Numbered from the stretch's first letter, positions 27,381-37,034 are shown. The stretch is DNA of 64,000 nucleotides from Erythrobacter sp. YT30 (GCF_001542875.1 NZ_LMAF01000002.1:519501-583500); one strand, 5' to 3'. Made by a program: numbers and translations. Notes: generated by a model not told the origin, from the letters alone.

Positions 27381-27944
27381 CTAACCCTGAGCCCCATGCT
27401 CCTTGCGGGCAATCTCATGAAGCCAGTCGGCGTGGCGCGGTGCCTTTTTGGTTTTGCTCCATTCATCGAGCATCAGCGGGGCCACACGCTTTAGCTCGGC
27501 GTATTGCTCATCGGTGCCGATATCGGCGGCGAGTTCTACGCGGTGACCGTTGGGATCGAAGAAATAAATCGATTTGAAAATGCCGTGATGCGTCGGGCCC
27601 AGAACGTCGATGCCTTGTCCCTCGATGTGCTCTTTGGCCGCCATCAAAGCCGCTTCATCGGGCACGCGAAATGCGAGGTGCTGGACCCATTGCGGCGTGT
27701 TGGGATCGCTTCCCATTTCGGGCTGATTGGGCAGCTCGAAAAACGCAAGGATATTGCCATTTCCCGCATCGAGGAAGACGTGCATATACGGATCATATGC
27801 GCCGGTTGAGGGCACGTGATCCTCGGCAAAAGCGGTCGTATAATCCATGCCGAGCACGCGGCCATACCATTCGACCGTTTCCTTGGCGTCCTTGCAGCGA
27901 TAGGCCGCGTGGTGGACACCGGCGAGATTGACGGGGTGGCTCAT
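27381..27944 (-). CDS. VOC family protein (glyoxalase/dioxygenase superfamily)
   Basis: 187 residues, one VOC module: [24 protein letters not shown] at the N-terminus, then [29 protein letters not shown] and [15 protein letters not shown]. The two His positions and the final Glu can supply the metal site of the fold. The ATG overlaps the stop of the hppD gene (ATGA), so translation is coupled. It may act in tyrosine/homogentisate catabolism or ring cleavage; the specific reaction is not determinable. Confidence 0.82.
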   Translation of the reverse strand: MSHPVNLAGVHHAAYRCKDAKETVEWYGRVLGMDYTTAFAEDHVPSTGAYDPYMHVFLDAGNGNILAFFELPNQPEMGSDPNTPQWVQHLAFRVPDEAALMAAKEHIEGQGIDVLGPTHHGIFKSIYFFDPNGHRVELAADIGTDEQYAELKRVAPLMLDEWSKTKKAPRHADWLHEIARKEHGAQG

Positions 27945-29071
27945 TGTGCCGGCTCTTTTGTGCCCGCATCAAGCACTCCGCGCGCGATCTGATCGCGCTC
28001 AATGCTTTCGAACAGGGCTTTAAAATTGCCTTCGCCAAATCCGTCATCGCCTTTGCGCTGGATGAATTCGAAGAAAACGGGGCCGACTTGCGCCTCGGCA
28101 AAGATCTGGAGGAGCAGGCGTGGTTGGCCACCCTCGGTCGTGCCATCAAGCAGAATGCCGCGCATTTTGAGCGCTTCTGCATCTTCGCCGTGAGCGGGAA
28201 GGCGCTCATCGAGCATTTCGTAATAGGTCTCTGGCGGCGCGGTCATGAACGGCACGCCGAACTCTTTAAGGCGATCCCAGCATGCAACCAGATCATCGCA
28301 GATCAGAGCGATATGCTGGATGCCTTCGCCGTTGAATTCCTTCAGGAATTCCTCGATCTGGCCTTTGCCGCCTTCGCCTTCTTCGTTCAGAGGAATGCGG
28401 ATTTTGCCGTCTGGTGCGGTGAGCGCTTTGGAGGTGAGGCCGGTATATTCGCCCTTGATGTCGAAGAACCGGATTTCCTTGAAGTTGAACAGGCTCTCAT
28501 AATAATCGGCCCAATACTTCATGCGGCCGGTGTAGACGTTGTGCGTCAGGTGATCGATCAGCTTAAAGCCCGCGCCTTCGGGGTGCGGATCGACATCGGG
28601 CAGGTAATCGAAATCGATATCGTAAATGGTGAGGCTTTTGCCTTCCGCGCCGTCATAGCGATCGACCAGATACAGGATCGCGCCGCCAATGCCGCGAATG
28701 GCCGGGATGCGCAGTTCCATCGGGCCTGCCTCGTTCGCGACAGGTTCTGCGCCCTGTTCCATTAGGTGATCGTAAGCCTTGGCCGCATCGCGTACGCGGA
28801 ATGCCATGCCGCAGGCTGACGGGCCGTGTTCGCGCGCAAAGTACCATGCGGCAGAGCGTGGTTCGTAGTTCGCAATCAGATTGATGCCGCCCTGACGCCA
28901 CAGGTGCACGTCTTTCGAGCGGTGCTTTGCAACGAGCGTAAAGCCCATGGCTTCAAACACTGGCTCAAGCACGCCCTTTTCCGGCGCGCAAAACTCGACA
29001 AATTCAAAGCCATCAAGGCCAGCGGGATTTTCGAAAAGATCACCGGGATAGATCGGAGCTTGAACGGTCAT
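27941..29071 (-). CDS. hppD: 4-Hydroxyphenylpyruvate dioxygenase
   Basis: 376 residues, standard length. It converts 4-hydroxyphenylpyruvate to homogentisate with a non-heme Fe(II) centre in tyrosine breakdown. Two VOC-type halves are visible. The iron ligands are H174 ([10 protein letters not shown]), H253 (GIQHIAL) and E335 ([11 protein letters not shown]), and the C-terminal [18 protein letters not shown] is diagnostic. It is transcribed from a clear promoter at 29115-29143 overlapped by a palindrome. The overlapping VOC gene is co-transcribed. Homogentisate dioxygenase is not in the window. Confidence 0.96.
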   Translation of the reverse strand: MTVQAPIYPGDLFENPAGLDGFEFVEFCAPEKGVLEPVFEAMGFTLVAKHRSKDVHLWRQGGINLIANYEPRSAAWYFAREHGPSACGMAFRVRDAAKAYDHLMEQGAEPVANEAGPMELRIPAIRGIGGAILYLVDRYDGAEGKSLTIYDIDFDYLPDVDPHPEGAGFKLIDHLTHNVYTGRMKYWADYYESLFNFKEIRFFDIKGEYTGLTSKALTAPDGKIRIPLNEEGEGGKGQIEEFLKEFNGEGIQHIALICDDLVACWDRLKEFGVPFMTAPPETYYEMLDERLPAHGEDAEALKMRGILLDGTTEGGQPRLLLQIFAEAQVGPVFFEFIQRKGDDGFGEGNFKALFESIERDQIARGVLDAGTKEPAQ

Positions 29072-29096
29072 GTCTGGTTTGCCTTTGCGAGAGGGA

Positions 29097-29118
29097 TATA
29101 GTTACAATTGAAACTATA
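29097..29118 (-). promoter_or_regulatory. Palindromic operator over the hppD -10 region
   Basis: TATAGTT-N-CAATTG-N-AACTATA is a 22-bp inverted repeat, perfect except for two symmetrical positions. It covers part of the -10 hexamer and the probable transcription start. The size and TAGTT/AACTA arms suit a MarR-type dimeric repressor; no regulator gene is adjacent. Confidence 0.65.
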
Positions 29119-29143
29119 TAGGGAAATCGAGTGGTTTTGTCAA
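29115..29143 (-). promoter_or_regulatory. Sigma-70 promoter of hppD-VOC
   Basis: On the minus strand, a consensus -35 TTGACA (29138-29143), an exact 17-bp spacer and a -10 TATATA (29115-29120). Transcription would begin near 29108, about 37 nt before the start codon. Confidence 0.75.
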
Positions 29144-29175
29144 AAATCCCCCTCCCCTCTATTTTCGGATGGGTT

Positions 29176-30723
29176 TCAGGAACAAACCCGCGCCAAGTTG
29201 AGGCCTTTATTGGTCCGCGAAACGCTCAATTTCGCCCCGAATGGCTCGCCCGATTCGAAAGCAATGCGAGTGGCTTCATCGCTCAAATCCGCATTGCCAA
29301 CGACGCGTTCTCCGGCATCATTGCGGCCAATCCAGATGGCAGTCGCCCCCTTCTTGCTGTGATTAATCGTATAGCTTTCGACCGTGGCGGCATCGAAAGG
29401 CTCGCTCGAACGGGCGACCGCGTCATCCGCCTTGGCCAGCTCTTCAAACCGATCATTGGCGGACCAGTCAGCAGGCTCGGTTGAATAGATGCCGGTCGCA
29501 TATTTGCTCATCCAGCCGCCATTCGCACCGACCAGCGCAAAGGATCCGCGTTTGGAGCGCGCGCGCTCTACCGCTTCGGCGATGGCGTGGGCGGAGTAAT
29601 TGTTCCCTGCCCCACCGAAGAACGGGAGTCCGCCCGTCAGCGTCAAGCCGCGCGGATCGTCATGCGACAGGCCGAAATGATCGCATTGATTGAAGACGGG
29701 GATCGCAAAACAGGAGTAGAAATCGAGAAAGCCGATATCCTCCACCCCCTTGCCCGCCCGCGTCAAGGCCGTCTCGACACTGGCAATCGAGGCTGGATTG
29801 GCCGCCAGATCGGGCCGCTCGGAAAGTTCCAATTCGGTCGCGGAAGTGACGGAATGGATGTGCACCCATTTATCCTCCGGCACACCCAATTCGCGCGCTT
29901 TGCCAACACTTGCAATGATGATGCTTGCTGCCTGGTTCACCTGATCACGCGCGACTGTCATGCGCGGATAGGGTTCAGCAACGATCCGGTTGCGCTCTGT
30001 GATGGTCGCAAGTTCCTCGGCGCTGCGTTCAACAGGAGCGGCTGCATGGGGATTGGTGGCCGCCACACGCGTGAAGGGCGCAAAAAGCTCCCCGATATCG
30101 CGGCGGTATTCTTCGAGGCTTTTGCCCAGCGCATGACGGCGCGCATTTTCGGCGATGGCATAAAGCGGGATCGCGCCCCCTGCTCCATGCGCGAACAGGG
30201 CGGGCTCAATCATGCCATCAAGGCCAAAGCCCTGATCTTCGAATTCGCCGCCAATCTCTTCAGACCAGTCGGGCGTTTCACCCTTTGCTGAAAGCGCAAG
30301 CACGGTCGAAATCGCCTCTGCACCCACAATCGCGGCGCACTGGCATTCACCATTCGCGATATCGCGGGCATATTCACCGACCAGCTTCTGATTGGTCTGA
30401 CCGCCCGTTGTCGTCAGAACCTGCCGGGGAGGATTGGCACCCACGCGCTTCGCAATCGCTCCGGGTACATTATTAGGCGCGCCGAAGGGCGGCTCTTTAC
30501 CCGGACGCGACATTTCAAACGCGCGGATCGCGGCAAGCGTATCAATCGCGCCTGCCACCGATCCTGTCGCCCCGCTATCGGCAATCGCTCCCGCTAGAGA
30601 ACGACCAGCCAGGTCCATATAGGACAGCGCCTCATAACCCGGCTGATCGACACGCTCTGAATACTGGCCGACGCCGATAATGACCGGCGTGTTGTCCCCA
30701 AAAGCAGAGGGCGCGTCAGTCAA
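29176..30723 (-). CDS. Thiolase-like protein (non-classical acetyl-CoA acetyltransferase family)
   Basis: 515 residues from a TTG at 30723 that overlaps the stop region of the preceding thiolase gene. It has the thiolase fold (VIIGVGQYSERVD at the start; IGFLDFYSCFAIPVF; GGLPFFGGAGNNYSAHAIAE) and a C-terminal extra domain (ATAIWIGRNDAGERVVG). The usual nucleophilic Cys segment is replaced by LTTTGGQTNQKLV, and the His segment GHPxGATG by GGAGNNYSAH. Family members are annotated as acetyl-CoA acetyltransferases, but classical thiolase chemistry is doubtful here. It is co-transcribed with the classical thiolase. Confidence 0.82.
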   Translation of the reverse strand: MTDAPSAFGDNTPVIIGVGQYSERVDQPGYEALSYMDLAGRSLAGAIADSGATGSVAGAIDTLAAIRAFEMSRPGKEPPFGAPNNVPGAIAKRVGANPPRQVLTTTGGQTNQKLVGEYARDIANGECQCAAIVGAEAISTVLALSAKGETPDWSEEIGGEFEDQGFGLDGMIEPALFAHGAGGAIPLYAIAENARRHALGKSLEEYRRDIGELFAPFTRVAATNPHAAAPVERSAEELATITERNRIVAEPYPRMTVARDQVNQAASIIIASVGKARELGVPEDKWVHIHSVTSATELELSERPDLAANPASIASVETALTRAGKGVEDIGFLDFYSCFAIPVFNQCDHFGLSHDDPRGLTLTGGLPFFGGAGNNYSAHAIAEAVERARSKRGSFALVGANGGWMSKYATGIYSTEPADWSANDRFEELAKADDAVARSSEPFDAATVESYTINHSKKGATAIWIGRNDAGERVVGNADLSDEATRIAFESGEPFGAKLSVSRTNKGLNLARVCS

Positions 30724-31984
30724 CGAAATCGTCCACGCGCTCAACAATGATCGCAGGCGCCATGCCGCCGGCTGCACACATTGTCACAAGGCCGGTTTTA
30801 AGATCGCGGCGCTCAAGCTCGTCGATAATGGTGCCGATCAGAATTGAGCCGGTCGCGCCGATGGGATGGCCAAGTGCGATAGACCCGCCGTTCACATTGA
30901 CCTTGTCCCAATCGAGCCCGAGATCGCGCACAAACTTCGCGGCGACGACCGCAAAGGCCTCGTTGATTTCGAACAGGTCGATATCCTCAAGGGTCATGCC
31001 AGCCTTTTCGAGCACCTTCTTTGCTGCTGGAACGGGCGCGTTAAGCATCAGCGTTGGATCATCGCCCATATTCGCAGTCTGCACGATGCGGGCGCGGGGT
31101 TTCAGGCCGTGCTTTTGCGCGTATTCCTTTGAGCATACCAGCACCGCTGCCGCGCCATCAACGACGCCGGATGAATTGCCCGCGTGGTGGAAATGCTGGA
31201 TATCGAGATCGGGGTATTTCTGATTGATCAGCCCGCGGAACGTCGTGCCTTTCGCATCAAGCGGAACATCCGCGATCTTGGTAAAGGCAGGTTCCAATCC
31301 GGCCAGCGTTTCCATCGTTGTTTGAGGGCGCGGATATTCCTCGCGGTCGAGGATGACGGTGCCATCGTCGGCGGTCACGGGAACGACCGACTTGTCAAAA
31401 CGCCCTTCGCTGATTGCTTCAGCAGCGCGCTTCTGCGAGCGGTATCCGACTTCATCGAGCTCTTCGCGGGTGAAGCCTTCCATCGTCGCAATCGCATCGC
31501 CGCAAATGCCCTGGTGCGATTGCGGGTGAACAGTCTGGAGGCGCTCGTTATAGCTGCCCATCATCGGCGGCTTGATCCCTGCCTGCATTTTCTCTTTCGA
31601 CATCGCGGCGGTAAGGCTCATCATCTCTGTGCCGCCTGCAACGATGCAGTCTTCCATGCCGCTCATCACTTGGGCCGCTGCCAAGTTCACCGACGTGATG
31701 CCGCCGCCGCAAAAGCGATCGAGCGTCGTCCCTGATGAGGTGATATCATAGCCCGCATCAAGCGCTGCCATCCGGCCCAGATCGCCCGACTGCATGCCGT
31801 CCTGTGTGGAAACGGACCAGATCACATCATCGACTGTCGAGGTATCGAGACCGTTACGCTCCGCAATTGCTTTCAGAACAGTCGCCGCCAGATGCTGCGG
31901 ATGCTCTTCTGCGAGCGCGCCCTTGCCCTGTTTGCCAATGCCGCGCGGCGTGCGCACTGCGTCAATGATGTAAGCTTCGCCCAT
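30716..31984 (-). CDS. Acetyl-CoA C-acyltransferase (thiolase)
   Basis: 422 residues from the ATG at 31984; the frame extends upstream opposite the crotonase gene and is not used. It has all classical thiolase residues: nucleophile C92 (DRFCGGGITS), H373 (GHPIGATG) and second Cys C403 (CAAGG). It cleaves 3-ketoacyl-CoA with CoA in beta-oxidation or related degradation. It is divergent from the enoyl-CoA hydratase gene, 91 nt away, and overlaps the thiolase-like gene. Confidence 0.93.
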   Translation of the reverse strand: MGEAYIIDAVRTPRGIGKQGKGALAEEHPQHLAATVLKAIAERNGLDTSTVDDVIWSVSTQDGMQSGDLGRMAALDAGYDITSSGTTLDRFCGGGITSVNLAAAQVMSGMEDCIVAGGTEMMSLTAAMSKEKMQAGIKPPMMGSYNERLQTVHPQSHQGICGDAIATMEGFTREELDEVGYRSQKRAAEAISEGRFDKSVVPVTADDGTVILDREEYPRPQTTMETLAGLEPAFTKIADVPLDAKGTTFRGLINQKYPDLDIQHFHHAGNSSGVVDGAAAVLVCSKEYAQKHGLKPRARIVQTANMGDDPTLMLNAPVPAAKKVLEKAGMTLEDIDLFEINEAFAVVAAKFVRDLGLDWDKVNVNGGSIALGHPIGATGSILIGTIIDELERRDLKTGLVTMCAAGGMAPAIIVERVDDFVD

Positions 31985-32075
31985 AACTACCTCTCCAATT
32001 TGCGGTTGACGTATCCGTAAACCCACTGCACTCCACGCACAACAATCAGTTTCTAATAAAAATGGGAGTGCACCT

Positions 32076-32837
32076 GTGAGTGAAGAAGTCCTGACCGAAG
32101 TTGATAATGGCGTTTTGATCGTCACCATCAATCGGCCTGAAGCCAAGAACGCGATGACCAAAGCCGCATCCGAAGCGATTGCAGCGGCGATGGACCGGCT
32201 CGACGCTGAAGATGATCTGCGCGCAGGCATTCTGACAGGGGCTGGTGGGACGTTCTGTTCGGGCATGGATTTGAAAGGCTTCCTTCGCGGTGAAAGCCCC
32301 AGTGTGCCTGGCAGAGGATTTGGCGGCGTGGTGGAAGCGCCTCCTGCAAAACCGCTTATTGCAGCCGTGGAAGGCTATGCGCTGGCTGGCGGGCTTGAAT
32401 TGATGATCGCATGTGATCTGGTGGTTGCGAATGCTGGTGCGAAATTCGGCATCCCCGAAGCAAAGCGCGGCCTTGTGGCGGCGGCTGGCGGGGTAATGAT
32501 GCTGCCTGATCAAATTCCAGAACGGATCGCGATGGAGCTTGCCCTGACGGGTGACTTTATCGATGCCCCGCGCGCCTATGAGCTTGGCCTTATCAACCGC
32601 GTGACCGAAGGGTCTGCGCTTGAAGGCGCGAAAGAACTCGCCGCAAAGATCGCCGCTAACGGCCCGCTTGCCGTCAAAGTGTCCAAGCAAGTGATGAAGG
32701 AATCGCGCGGTTGGGCGATGGAAGATCGCTATAAAAATCAGGCGAAGCTTATCGCTCCGGTGTTCGTATCTGAAGACGCGCGCGAAGGCGCGGCGGCGTT
32801 TGCCGAGAAGCGTGCGCCGAACTGGAAGGGTAAGTAA
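32076..32837 (+). CDS. Enoyl-CoA hydratase/isomerase family protein (crotonase)
   Basis: 253 residues from a GTG at 32076. The crotonase fold shows LIVTINRPEAKNAMT, oxyanion-hole segments GTFCSGMDLKGF and EGYALAGGLELMIACDL, and IPEAKRGLVAAAGG. Both glutamates used for water addition (in GGLELM and IPEAKRG) are present, favouring a hydratase. It acts on trans-2-enoyl-CoA in beta-oxidation. The acyl-CoA dehydrogenase gene follows on the same strand beyond a large inverted repeat; the thiolase genes are divergent. Together they supply a nearly complete beta-oxidation set, lacking only an evident 3-hydroxyacyl-CoA dehydrogenase. Confidence 0.9.
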   Translation: MSEEVLTEVDNGVLIVTINRPEAKNAMTKAASEAIAAAMDRLDAEDDLRAGILTGAGGTFCSGMDLKGFLRGESPSVPGRGFGGVVEAPPAKPLIAAVEGYALAGGLELMIACDLVVANAGAKFGIPEAKRGLVAAAGGVMMLPDQIPERIAMELALTGDFIDAPRAYELGLINRVTEGSALEGAKELAAKIAANGPLAVKVSKQVMKESRGWAMEDRYKNQAKLIAPVFVSEDAREGAAAFAEKRAPNWKGK

Positions 32838-32876
32838 AAGGTTTTGATTTGGAGCGCGCTTTAGGGCGCGCGCCGT

Positions 32877-32955
32877 AGCCACCCGCTCCCTCCACCCTTC
32901 CACCCCGATGGTATCCGGTAGGCTCCGGGTGGAAGGGTGGAGGGAGCGGGTGGCT
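32877..32955. repeat. Perfect 29-bp inverted repeat between crotonase and acyl-CoA dehydrogenase genes
   Basis: The arm at 32877-32905 (starting AGCCACCCGCTCCC) is exactly complementary to the arm at 32927-32955, leaving a 21-nt loop. There is no T-run, so a simple terminator is unlikely. It could be a miniature repeat element or an RNA hairpin that tunes expression or stability between the two genes. Confidence 0.85.
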
Positions 32956-32977
32956 TCGGCCAAATGGAGAGAAAAAG

Positions 32978-34141
32978 ATGCCAGTAATTGACGTTCCGCA
33001 GCCCGCTTTCATGGATGACGAGGAAATCTCGATCTATGCCGATGCAGTGGGCAAATTCTTCGCGGATAAGGCCCCGCAAAAACGGGTCGAGAAATGGCGC
33101 GAGGATGGCCAGGTAGAACGCGAATTCTGGCGTGAGGCTGGTACGGCCGGGCTTCTCGGCGTTTCAGTGCCGAGCGATTTTGGCGGGCATGGTGGCGATT
33201 TCCGCCACGACATGGTCGTCATCAACGAACAGGCGAAAGCAGGCGTCGAAGGCTTTGCCGCGAGCCTCCACAACACCATTATCCTGCCCTATCTCGTGCG
33301 CCACGGTACCGATGAGCAAAAGCAGAAATACCTGCCCAAGCTCGTCTCGGGCGATCTCGTCAGCGCGATTGCGATGAGCGAGCCTGATGCCGGATCCGAT
33401 TTGCAGAGCATCAAGACCACCGCCTTGCAAGACGGCAATGGCTACCGCCTCAATGGTTCCAAGACGTGGATTTCGAACGGGCAGATCGCCGACTTCATCA
33501 TTGTTGTTGCCAAGACCGATCCTGCCGAGGGCGCTAAAGGCATTTCGCTGCTGCTTCTCGAGACCGATGGTGCAGATGGATTCCAGCGCGGTAAAAAGCT
33601 CGACAAGGTCGGCCTCGATGCGCAGGACACCTCCGAGCTGTTCTTCGACGATGTCTTTATCCCAGCAGACAACATCCTTGGCGGCGTTGAAGGCAAGGGC
33701 TTTTACCAGCTGATGGGAGAGCTTCCGCAGGAACGCCTCGTCATCGCGATGCAGGCGATGATCGGGGTCGAAAAAGCGCTCGAAGTCACTGTCGATTACG
33801 TCAAGAACCGCAAGGCTTTCGGCAAGACGATCTGGGATTTCCAGAACACGCAGTTCACTCTGGCGGATCTTAAGGCTCGTGGTACGGCGGCGCGCGTCTT
33901 CGTCAATGATTGCATTGCCAAATTGCTCGAAGGCAAACTGGATGTGGCAACCGCCAGCATGGCGAAATACTGGGTGACGGAGCTGCAAAGCGAAGTCGTC
34001 GACAAGTGCCTCCAATTCCACGGCGGCGCGGGATACATCAACGATTACCCCATCGCTCGCATGTACCGCGACACGCGGATCGCGCGCATCTATGGCGGGT
34101 CCAACGAGATCATGAAGATGTTGATCGCGCGTTCGATGTAA
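32978..34141 (+). CDS. Acyl-CoA dehydrogenase, long-chain-like
   Basis: 387 residues, standard length; GGAGA precedes the ATG. FAD/substrate motifs include AIAMSEPDAGSDLQSIKTTA, LNGSKTWISNG and the C-terminal QFHGGAGYINDYPIARMYRDTRI. The IYGGSNEIMKMLIAR ending lacks Glu at the short-chain catalytic position; E265 in GVEKAL aligns with the long-chain/isovaleryl type base. It performs the first beta-oxidation step, passing electrons to ETF. It is downstream of the crotonase gene. Confidence 0.93.
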   Translation: MPVIDVPQPAFMDDEEISIYADAVGKFFADKAPQKRVEKWREDGQVEREFWREAGTAGLLGVSVPSDFGGHGGDFRHDMVVINEQAKAGVEGFAASLHNTIILPYLVRHGTDEQKQKYLPKLVSGDLVSAIAMSEPDAGSDLQSIKTTALQDGNGYRLNGSKTWISNGQIADFIIVVAKTDPAEGAKGISLLLLETDGADGFQRGKKLDKVGLDAQDTSELFFDDVFIPADNILGGVEGKGFYQLMGELPQERLVIAMQAMIGVEKALEVTVDYVKNRKAFGKTIWDFQNTQFTLADLKARGTAARVFVNDCIAKLLEGKLDVATASMAKYWVTELQSEVVDKCLQFHGGAGYINDYPIARMYRDTRIARIYGGSNEIMKMLIARSM

Positions 34142-34266
34142 TTTGTGATTTGCGTGCCCCAATCCAGGGGCACGTCCTCGCTAGACGCGCGGCAAGCCGC
34201 GCCCGCTGCGGAGCGGCCGCGTGGCCTTGCGACGCCTTCGGCGTCGATATCTCGACCGAAACCAAA

Positions 34267-34301
34267 AAAAGGCGGCCTGCTGTGTAAGCAAGCCGCCTTT
34301 T
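34267..34301. terminator. Rho-independent terminator, convergent
   Basis: AAAAGGCGGC pairs with GCCGCCTTTT around a 15-nt loop. T-runs on both strands let it serve both the acyl-CoA dehydrogenase (+) and TBDR (-) transcripts, whose ends face each other here. Confidence 0.88.
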
Positions 34302-34344
34302 CTATTGGCCCTCTCCCAAAGGCCGGAAGTTTGTCCAGCTCAGA

Positions 34345-36918
34345 TCAGAACTGCGTCCGCACCGTCACACCGTAAGTGCGCGGTTCGAGGACGAAGCTTG
34401 AACGGGCGTTGATTGAGCCTGTACCGCGCAGCACGTTATTGAACGTCACACCGCGAGTCACAACATCGGTGACGTTGAGCACAAACGCCTCGATCGACCA
34501 TGCATCATCAACATCGCCGATCCCTGCACGCAGGTTGATCTTGACGTTCGCGTCTTGAACATCGCCCACAATCAGAGGTGCCGCTTCAACTGCAGCCCGA
34601 ATTTCCGCTTCGGTCGCTCCTGCTGGAACAGTGGGCGGAACGATTGCCTGCGTTGACGTGCGTTCATCCGAAACCATGCGGCCCTGTGCCGAGATGAAGA
34701 AATCGAGGTTGTCGGTCAGTTCATTTTCATAGAGCACGCCCGCAATCGCGGTCAGCCCTGCGGCATTGGTCAGGTCATTGCCGCACAGCGAAATCACCGT
34801 CACGTTGACCAGATCGCCATTACAATCGTCGGGATAGCGCGAGTCCAAAATGGTCGTCGCCAAATTGAACGTCCAGTTGTCGTTTGGACGAATGACGCTT
34901 TCAATCTCAATACCCGTTGAAATCGCCTCCGGCACATTGAACGACTGGAACGCAGCGCCGGTGAATTCGAGCACCTGGAAGTTCGTGAATTCCTGATGGA
35001 AAGCCGCGATATTCAAAGTCACCGCATCATCAAGGAAGCGCGATTTGATGCCGATTTCATAAGCATCAACTTCTTCAGATTCGAAGGTTGGGTCCGCGCC
35101 AAAAACGCCAGCGGTTGTATCAAGGTTGATACCGCCCGCTTTGTAGCCATGCGTGAAGCTTGCATAGGCGTTGATTTCCGGGCTGAATTCATAACCAAGC
35201 TTGACCGTGTAGATCAGCTCTTCGTCTTTAAATGTGTCCTGGAAGGTTTGCGGTGTTGGCAGAATAGCCGATTCAGGAAGGTCTGCTGGCGCGGTAAAGC
35301 CAAAACAGGCTGTTAAAACGGCAAGCGGCTCTAAAGGCCCAAGCGGAGGCAGCGCACCACCGGTCAATCCGGCGACGAATGCAGGGCACACGTCATTGGT
35401 GTTTTCAATTTGGGTGAACCCGCCCGACTTGCTCTCATCAGACCAACGCGCGCCGAGCGTAAACTCGAGCCCATCGGTGATTTCGAACGTGTTGTGCGTA
35501 AAGATCGACCAGCTTTCCGCGCTCTGCGTAAACTGGTTGAGGCTGCTCGACTGAGCCGGATCAAGTCCGCCGGTTAGCGTTGTGAGCGGCTCTGGACCAA
35601 GCGTCCCGAGCGTCGCGCCGCCCGAAAGGCCCGCAAATAGGAAGCCGGTCAGCTCACCGAAATCCTCGCCGAGCGTGAAGCGGTTGTTAGCCTCAATCTG
35701 CTCGTCCGAATAATAGCCGCCAATCATGTAGTTAAGGCGGCCACCCAGCGCCTCACCCTGGATGCGAAGCTCAGCCGTGAATGTATCGATCTGTGTGTCG
35801 AGATCGACATTCAAAATATCGATCGCCGAGAACGAGGAATCGTAGGCCTCAATCCCGCTAAACTCGCGATACGAACCGATGAAGATCACATCGGCGTTAT
35901 CGCCAAGCGGATGTTCGATTTCAGCGACAATGCCCCAGTTTTCGATATCCGCAACCGGAATGCGGTTAAGCGCGACTGTGCGATCCTGCGCAGCGTCCTT
36001 GATTGCTCGTTGATCGAACGGATCGCGCGCAAAATTGTTGGTCGGTTGACCGCCGGTAGCGCCCAGCCCGACGGCTGGGAAGAACGGGCTCAGTGGCGTT
36101 TCAAACACCTGCACCGCCGCGCCGGAGCTGGACTGGTTTTTGGCATAATCGGCGATGATCCGGCCCTTGAAGCCAGTATCGGTTTCCCAGCCGAGCTGAC
36201 CACGAAGCAGATAGCGATCAATGTCATTTGTATCGCCGATTTCGTTGCCAGCCGCATCAACTACCGTGAGAGCGCCATCACGCTCGCGATAGGCGCCTGT
36301 CAGACGCAGCGCTAGAGTGTCTTCGACCACAGGAACGTTGATCGCGCCCTGCACGCCAAGCTCATCAAAGCGGCCATAGGTCGCGTTGGCAAAGCCGCCA
36401 AATTCGCTGAGGTCTGGCCGTTTGTTGGTGATGTTCAATGCACCAGCCGACGTGTTGCGCCCGAACAGAGTGCCTTGCGGGCCACGCAAAACCTCAACGC
36501 GTTCGATATCGACAAACTCGCCAAGCGCAACGCCGGGGCGCGACTGGTAAGCGCCGTCGATGAAGATACCGACAGCCGATTCAAACCCGATATTGTTTGA
36601 TGTCGTACCGACACCGCGAACACGCAGCACGACGGAGCCTGATGCGATCTGCGCGGTCGTGCTTGAGAAGCTTGGCGCAACCGCCGTCACATCGCGGATT
36701 TCGTTGACGCCTTGCCGCTCAAGCTGAGCAGGTCCGACCGCGGTAACAGCCAGCGGAATGTCCTGAACGTCCTGTGCCCGGCGGGTTGCCGTCACGATAA
36801 TAACGTTGTCATCAACCTCTGGGGCTTCCAGTCCGTCCGCGTCCTGCGCGAATGCCGGTGCTGTGAATGTCGTGCAGGCCATAAGGCCGGCAGCATAAGC
36901 GACAAGCTTACGTGTCAT
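34345..36918 (-). CDS. TonB-dependent receptor
   Basis: 857 residues from the ATG at 36918, preceded by GGGAGAGAGAACA. The signal peptide ends at APAFAQ. Plug: IIVTATRRAQDVQDIPLAVTAV and VEVLRGPQGTLFGRNTSAGALNITNKRP. Barrel: YASFTHGYKAGGINLD and C-terminal LEPRTYGVTVRTQF. It is of the same subtype as the receptor at 10.8 kb, associated in sphingomonads with uptake of hydrophobic or aromatic carbon sources. Being next to beta-oxidation genes suggests a lipid-like or steroid-like substrate, unproven. Confidence 0.93.
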   Translation of the reverse strand: MTRKLVAYAAGLMACTTFTAPAFAQDADGLEAPEVDDNVIIVTATRRAQDVQDIPLAVTAVGPAQLERQGVNEIRDVTAVAPSFSSTTAQIASGSVVLRVRGVGTTSNNIGFESAVGIFIDGAYQSRPGVALGEFVDIERVEVLRGPQGTLFGRNTSAGALNITNKRPDLSEFGGFANATYGRFDELGVQGAINVPVVEDTLALRLTGAYRERDGALTVVDAAGNEIGDTNDIDRYLLRGQLGWETDTGFKGRIIADYAKNQSSSGAAVQVFETPLSPFFPAVGLGATGGQPTNNFARDPFDQRAIKDAAQDRTVALNRIPVADIENWGIVAEIEHPLGDNADVIFIGSYREFSGIEAYDSSFSAIDILNVDLDTQIDTFTAELRIQGEALGGRLNYMIGGYYSDEQIEANNRFTLGEDFGELTGFLFAGLSGGATLGTLGPEPLTTLTGGLDPAQSSSLNQFTQSAESWSIFTHNTFEITDGLEFTLGARWSDESKSGGFTQIENTNDVCPAFVAGLTGGALPPLGPLEPLAVLTACFGFTAPADLPESAILPTPQTFQDTFKDEELIYTVKLGYEFSPEINAYASFTHGYKAGGINLDTTAGVFGADPTFESEEVDAYEIGIKSRFLDDAVTLNIAAFHQEFTNFQVLEFTGAAFQSFNVPEAISTGIEIESVIRPNDNWTFNLATTILDSRYPDDCNGDLVNVTVISLCGNDLTNAAGLTAIAGVLYENELTDNLDFFISAQGRMVSDERTSTQAIVPPTVPAGATEAEIRAAVEAAPLIVGDVQDANVKINLRAGIGDVDDAWSIEAFVLNVTDVVTRGVTFNNVLRGTGSINARSSFVLEPRTYGVTVRTQF

Positions 36919-37034
36919 TGTTCTCTCTCCCTCTAGACCGGCCTTATTCGGCTCGTGTTCTAACAAAGTGAGACTATCAGCGCTTTCTTACCTAACAAGA
37001 CTCCCGGTGCGCTTTTACTGTGGAGTAGTAAAAA

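Noticed and set aside
32046..32963. 305-codon open frame on the minus strand opposite the crotonase gene
   Set aside because: It is the antisense of a clear enoyl-CoA hydratase gene, has no recognisable domain and a Arg/His-rich shadow composition.
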